Shown piece after piece: positions 4,739 to 8,055 of a stretch of DNA of 8,055 nucleotides. The notes beneath the pieces were generated by a model. That model saw only the letters and a list, made by a program, of their open reading frames with translations, had not been told where the DNA came from and did no database searches. The stretch's first letter is position 1, and each line of letters opens with the position of its first letter. This stretch comes from Candidatus Moraniibacteriota bacterium. GTDB taxonomy: Bacteria; Patescibacteriota; Minisyncoccia; CAIUEV01; JAHKAQ01. The stretch lies in NCBI GenBank assembly GCA_014729445.1, contig WJJX01000112.1:1-8055 (forward strand). Direction: 5' to 3'. Made by a program: the position numbers and the translations under genes.

Positions 4739-5965
4739 TTATTTTTTAGCCGCCAGACAAGCCGTTTGAAAACACATTGTCAAATTATAGCCTCCGCTTG
4801 GTCCGTCTAAATCGAGGATTTCGCCGGCAAAGAACAAATTTTTGATTTTTTTTGAGCGCAGGGTTTTGGGATCCACTTCCTTTAGACTTATGCCTCCCCG
4901 AGTTACGATCGCCTGGTCGAAGCCAAGCAGAGAGTCGAATTCGAGCTTGAAATTTTTTAACAGGTTGGTCAAATTTTTTCTTTGGGCTTTGGGAATGCTA
5001 TGGGCTTTAAGATTGGGGTTTATTTCACTTAGTTTGATAACGGTTGGGATGATTTTTTGAGGCAGTAAATCCGAGAGGGTGTTTCTGTAGTGTTTGTTAT
5101 TGTATTTTTGAAAATCCTTTTGGATCCGTTTATCAAGAGTCTGGAAATCAAGCGCCGGTTTTAAATCCAGGTAAAGCGAAATATTTTCTTTTTCTAGATC
5201 GATAAGATCCCGACTGGCGTTTAACACAATAGGTCCGCTTATTCCAAAATGGGTAAAGATCATTTCGCCGAAATAAGAGAATTTTTTTTTATTATTAAGA
5301 AAAACATTTAGGGTAACGTTTTTAAGACTTAAGCCTTTCAGATGTTTGATCCAGGGGTTTTTGATTTTGATTGGGACCAAAACCGGTCTTGGTTTAATTA
5401 TCTTGTGGCTTGTTTCTTTCAATAATTCAAACATTTCCCCGTTGGAACCGGTTTGAGGATAGGATTTTCCTCCGGTGGCGAGAACGAATTTTTGAGCTTC
5501 TATTTTGTGATGTTTGGTTTTTACGGCTTCTATTTTGTGATGGTTGATTTGGATTTTTTTGACTTTGGATTGATAATAAATATCTATCTTTTTTTTGGTT
5601 AATTCTTTTTTTAGAGTATCTAATACGAATTTGGCGCTTTCTTTTTGGGGGAAATATCTGCCTCCGCGTTCGAGTTTGGTCTTTATGTTTATTTTATCGA
5701 AGAATTCCAGGATTTTTTTTACAGGAAAAGTTTGATTGGCTTGGAATAGGAATTTTCCGTTTTTACCGAATTTTTCAATGGAGAAATTTTTTTGGGTTAA
5801 ATTGCACCGGCCTTTGCCGGTTAATAAGAGTTTTTTACCCAAACTTTTGTTTTTTTCAATCAGGCAGACGCGGTTTGTCTGATTTTTTGAAAGAATGGCG
5901 GCAATGATACCGGCAGGTCCGCCGCCAACGACACAAACGTCATAGTTTTGATTTTTTGAATCCAT
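4739..5965 (-). CDS. HI0933/BaiN-family FAD-dependent oxidoreductase
   Basis: The 408-residue flavoprotein is of usual length for the COG2081 family. The N-terminal Rossmann loop VVGGGPAG (12-19) with E37 ends the second strand and binds the FAD ADP moiety. The family-specific KKLLLTGKGRCNLT (44-57) follows. In the middle are GGRYFPQKESA, then VLATGGKSYPQTGSNGE and FTHFGISGP. The end has TRGGISLKEV and the second FAD block FAGEILDLDGPSGGYNL (379-395). Members are often annotated 'NAD(P)/FAD-dependent oxidoreductase' or 'aminoacetone oxidase'; BaiN acts on bile acids, but the substrate here is unknown. A 17-bp direct repeat (5496-5512 and 5526-5542) duplicates HHKIEA in frame just before the LATGG motif. 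It is the first gene of a pair with the PgeF-type gene. No SD is seen before the ATG. Confidence 0.93.
   Translation of the reverse strand: MDSKNQNYDVCVVGGGPAGIIAAILSKNQTNRVCLIEKNKSLGKKLLLTGKGRCNLTQKNFSIEKFGKNGKFLFQANQTFPVKKILEFFDKINIKTKLERGGRYFPQKESAKFVLDTLKKELTKKKIDIYYQSKVKKIQINHHKIEAVKTKHHKIEAQKFVLATGGKSYPQTGSNGEMFELLKETSHKIIKPRPVLVPIKIKNPWIKHLKGLSLKNVTLNVFLNNKKKFSYFGEMIFTHFGISGPIVLNASRDLIDLEKENISLYLDLKPALDFQTLDKRIQKDFQKYNNKHYRNTLSDLLPQKIIPTVIKLSEINPNLKAHSIPKAQRKNLTNLLKNFKLEFDSLLGFDQAIVTRGGISLKEVDPKTLRSKKIKNLFFAGEILDLDGPSGGYNLTMCFQTACLAAKK
5496..5542 (-). repeat. In-frame 30-bp-period direct repeat in the flavoprotein gene
   Basis: The 17-bp sequence GCTTCTATTTTGTGATG (plus strand) occurs perfectly at 5496-5512 and 5526-5542. 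The 30-bp period equals ten codons and yields the repeated peptide HHKIEA in two tandem ten-residue units. The bases between the copies have diverged, which suggests an old or partly corrected small tandem duplication. Confidence 0.85.
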
Positions 5966-5996
5966 ATATTAAAATCTATTTATTCAAGGATAATTA

Positions 5997-6024
5997 ATTA
6001 TACTGGATTATTTATTAGAGTAAA
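5997..6024 (-). promoter_or_regulatory. Putative promoter for the flavoprotein-pgeF operon
   Basis: On the minus strand TTTACT (6024-6019) precedes a perfect TATAAT (6002-5997) with a 16-bp spacer, matching 4 of 6 and 6 of 6 consensus bases. The start would lie near 5990, about 25 nt before the ATG at 5965. A weaker plus-strand -10, TATACT (5999-6004), overlaps it and could serve the gene at 6033. Confidence 0.48.
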
Positions 6025-6032
6025 TAGGATAA

Positions 6033-6869
6033 ATGAAACTTAAAACAGCCGAAGCCAAAAAAATAAAAGTAGACGATTGTACTCAATATTTGAACACAAG
6101 TATTTCCAAGTTTGAATTTTATCGTTTAGTGAATGTGATTATAGAGTCCTTTTTACATAAGCTTTTAAGTTTTGGTTTTAAGCGGCAGGAGTTTTTTTTG
6201 TTTCGAATCAAGAATAATATTCTTCAAAAAATTGTTTTTGAAACTGATTATTTTAGAGGAGCAATAAGAATTATTTTTTGCGTGCAGCCGATTTTCGGTT
6301 TAAAAAAGGATATTGGCTATAATGATAGAGTGGCCGAGTTTAAGGATTTTGATCCTAACGGCTATAGATGGTATTTAATTGATGAGGAAACACTCGAATC
6401 CTTATTGCTTCATTTTGAAGATATAATGCTAAAAAAGGCAATGCCTTATTTTGAAACTTTAAGCTCGCCGACAAAAATTATTAATAATCGGGCCAAATTT
6501 GAGAAAAACAACGATCGTTTTAACGATTTGATTTTATTTAGCGCTTTATTCAAGGGAAATAAAGCATTGGCGCGCTATTATCTGGAGAATAAACTTTTGG
6601 AGCTTAAAAAAGACCAGGAGGTGCAATGGAGTCAAAAGCAGTTTTTTTATTACAAAACCATTCAGAAATATCTTAAGAAGGATGATATGGCTCAAATAAA
6701 AAAGATGCTCAAAAAAAACAAAGATGGTTTCTTAAACTATAATAATTTAGGCGATAAGGTTATAAGGAGCAGTGCTTTTAAAATGGTTTTTTTGTTTGTT
6801 GTTTGTTTGGCGCTTGTCGCCATGATGTTGTATCCTTTTTTAAGACTTTTCTTCACTGGTGATGTTTAG
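6033..6869 (+). CDS. Unrecognised, probably tail-anchored protein
   Basis: I cannot name this 278-residue protein with confidence. The part at about 28-140 (FLHKLLSFGFKRQEFFLFRIKNN ... VFETDYFRGAIRIIFCVQPIFG ... RWYLIDEETLESLL) has the feel of DUF4304-type domains: a helix ending in GFKR, then paired strands. That resemblance is weak. The segment 141-245 is charged and helical, rich in Lys and Leu. A single hydrophobic helix at about 251-270 lies eight residues from the C-terminus, with no N-terminal signal, so a tail-anchored cytoplasmic protein is the simplest reading. AGGAT at 6026-6030 is a partial SD, close to the ATG. The gene diverges from the flavoprotein operon, and its last 30 bp overlap the DUF389 gene tail to tail. 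Confidence 0.82.
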   Translation: MKLKTAEAKKIKVDDCTQYLNTSISKFEFYRLVNVIIESFLHKLLSFGFKRQEFFLFRIKNNILQKIVFETDYFRGAIRIIFCVQPIFGLKKDIGYNDRVAEFKDFDPNGYRWYLIDEETLESLLLHFEDIMLKKAMPYFETLSSPTKIINNRAKFEKNNDRFNDLILFSALFKGNKALARYYLENKLLELKKDQEVQWSQKQFFYYKTIQKYLKKDDMAQIKKMLKKNKDGFLNYNNLGDKVIRSSAFKMVFLFVVCLALVAMMLYPFLRLFFTGDV

Positions 6870-7469
6870 GATAAAGACCATAATAAGGGATCCCAAAAAA
6901 ATTCCTAAATAGTTTAAAATAACTATATAAGCGATCGGCAGATATTGGTCATTGGTTAAAGAAAAGGTGAAGCCTAAAACCGTCAAAGGCGGGAGAAGAG
7001 CGATGGAGATAGCAATTCCGGCTAAAGCGTCCAGAATTCCGGGCCAAAAAAAGCAAAAACAGGCGGCGATACCGGAAAACAAAGCTATTAGAAAATAGGC
7101 GCTGTAAATAAGCTGCTGATTGTTTAGATAGTTTTCCCTTACTGTCTGTTGATTTATTGGGAAAATTTTTGAAATTAAAAAAGCGATAAAAATAACTAAA
7201 AAAAAGCTGACTAGCTGGAAAAATAATTGTTTTAAGCTGATTCTTAAATCAAATTTTATAATAGAGGTTGCTAGATTGATAATGGGATACAAGAGCGGCG
7301 AAATAATCATAGAGCCGATAACAACAGCCAGGTTGTTCATATAGATTCCCAAAGCGCAGATTACCGTGGCACAGATGGTCAGGACTAGGAAGTCGAGATC
7401 GAATTGAGATTTTTCCTTTATTTCCAAATAGGATTGATCAATTTCTTTGGCGGTTAATTTGGTTTTCAT
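6840..7469 (-). CDS. DUF389 integral membrane protein
   Basis: The 209-residue protein is almost entirely hydrophobic, with about six transmembrane segments (roughly 26-44, 47-70, 80-103, 121-142, 145-170, 178-203). Two blocks mark the DUF389 (TIGR00341-like) family: NNLAVVIGSMIISPLLYPI (45-63) and LAGIAISIALLPPLTVLG (149-166), with the paired prolines P160-P161. The role of DUF389 proteins is not established; transport is often suspected. This copy is the membrane core only, without the extra soluble domain some members carry. It follows the flavodoxin-fold reductase gene by 14 nt without an SD, so the two are probably co-transcribed. Its last nine codons and stop overlap the oppositely oriented gene ending at 6869. 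Confidence 0.9.
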   Translation of the reverse strand: MKTKLTAKEIDQSYLEIKEKSQFDLDFLVLTICATVICALGIYMNNLAVVIGSMIISPLLYPIINLATSIIKFDLRISLKQLFFQLVSFFLVIFIAFLISKIFPINQQTVRENYLNNQQLIYSAYFLIALFSGIAACFCFFWPGILDALAGIAISIALLPPLTVLGFTFSLTNDQYLPIAYIVILNYLGIFLGSLIMVFILNITSEEKS

Positions 7470-7483
7470 ATTGATTGGTGATT

Positions 7484-8050
7484 TTAATTTAAATATTTTA
7501 GACCTTTTTTAATTTTTTGGTCTATTTTTCGTTTTTGTTTTTCATTTAAAAGAAAGGCGCTGCCGGTGGTAAAGGTTTTGGCCTTTAGCCCGCAGAATTT
7601 TAAAATATCTTTTTTGATTATTTTTTGGGCTCGATTTTTATTGAAGAGGAATTGAATGATTTTGGGCGAGCCGCAGGAGCAGAAAATGGCGGCTTTTCCT
7701 TGAAGCAAGGGCTTTGGAAAGTGGTTTTTATAGCGAAAAGCAAAATTTTTTATAAAAACCCGGTCAAAAAATCCTTTTAAAATGGCCGGCATATTGTTCC
7801 ACCAGACAGGAAAAATGAAAATTAATTTCGGATCTTTTTGGATTAAATCTTGCAACATTTTGTTTTCTTTGCTGATGAAACTGCCTCCGGAAGTATAATG
7901 TTCCGCATCTTTTAAAACCGGATCGTAGTTTTTTTCGTATAAGTCCAGCACGCGATAGTTTTTTTTTGTTCTATTTAATTCTTTTTTTAGGCTTTTTAAA
8001 GTGTAACCGCAAAAGCCTTTTTTGTTGGGATGGGCATAAACGATCAGCAT
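7484..8050 (-). CDS. Flavodoxin-fold NAD(P)H (quinone) oxidoreductase
   Basis: The 188-residue protein belongs to the Flavodoxin_2 group (NQO/MdaB/KefF-like). The N-terminus LIVYAHPN (2-9) forms the first strand and the FMN/FAD phosphate loop. LIFIFPVWWNNMPAILKGFFDRVF (76-99) is the family's diagnostic block, whose PVWW...PA.LKG.FDR pattern contacts the flavin. FAFRY follows, then CSCGSP in the third loop. Such enzymes make two-electron hydride transfers from NAD(P)H to quinones or similar acceptors. The acceptor is unknown. The ATG at 8048-8050 is 5 nt from the window edge. Since relatives often begin MKxLIVYAHP, the true start may lie a few codons upstream, outside the window. It is the first visible gene of a pair with the DUF389 gene. 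Confidence 0.9.
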   Translation of the reverse strand: MLIVYAHPNKKGFCGYTLKSLKKELNRTKKNYRVLDLYEKNYDPVLKDAEHYTSGGSFISKENKMLQDLIQKDPKLIFIFPVWWNNMPAILKGFFDRVFIKNFAFRYKNHFPKPLLQGKAAIFCSCGSPKIIQFLFNKNRAQKIIKKDILKFCGLKAKTFTTGSAFLLNEKQKRKIDQKIKKGLKYLN

Positions 8051-8055
8051 AATTA

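Noticed and set aside
6033..8050. The three right-hand genes considered as a defence island.
   Set aside because: No nuclease, helicase, NTPase or other defence signature is present, and the orphan gene is on the opposite strand from the other two.

Overview
The window is AT-rich, gene-dense bacterial DNA. It holds nine protein genes and one tRNA, and it uses the standard code, since TGA serves as a stop at 4042. No IS element, CRISPR array or rRNA is visible. The best guess for the source is a Patescibacteria/CPR bacterium of the Parcubacteria type. The reasons are lysine-rich short proteins, very tight spacing with convergent gene overlaps, a tRNA without an encoded CCA, and an acidic membrane-anchored protein with a LysM-like end of a kind I associate with those genomes. 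This placement rests on style and recalled families, not on a marker gene.

Region 1-755: a HepT-like gene on the left edge (1-333) whose usual antitoxin partner would lie outside the window, then tRNA-Glu(CUC) on the minus strand (389-460) with a plausible promoter. A gene-poor stretch follows that carries a good sigma-70-type promoter and an unusually strong Shine-Dalgarno (SD) sequence for the next gene.

Region 756-1893: a membrane-anchored protein with a long acidic, stalk-like middle and a small C-terminal domain, closed by a near-ideal, probably bidirectional, rho-independent terminator.

Region 1894-4042: a CofD/YvcK-family gene on the minus strand is divergent from a two-gene plus-strand unit. 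That unit consists of a one-TM coiled-coil protein and an overlapping LpxH-like metallophosphoesterase. The two predicted transcription starts lie only a few bases apart.

Region 4033-5965: a minus-strand pair, an HI0933/BaiN-type flavoprotein followed after one base by a PgeF/YfiH-type gene. The pair overlaps the metallophosphoesterase tail to tail by 10 bp.

Region 6033-8050: a plus-strand gene for an unrecognised, probably tail-anchored protein. It overlaps by 30 bp the end of a minus-strand pair, a flavodoxin-fold NAD(P)H oxidoreductase followed by a DUF389 membrane protein.

Functionally this is mostly cell-envelope and housekeeping or redox material: YvcK (wall and central metabolism), PgeF (purine or wall-precursor quality control), two flavoproteins and several membrane proteins. 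I see no clear new multi-gene defence or mobile system. The most original material is the two one-TM surface-type proteins, the orphan tail-anchored protein, and the flavodoxin-fold/DUF389 pair, which recalls KefF/KefC.
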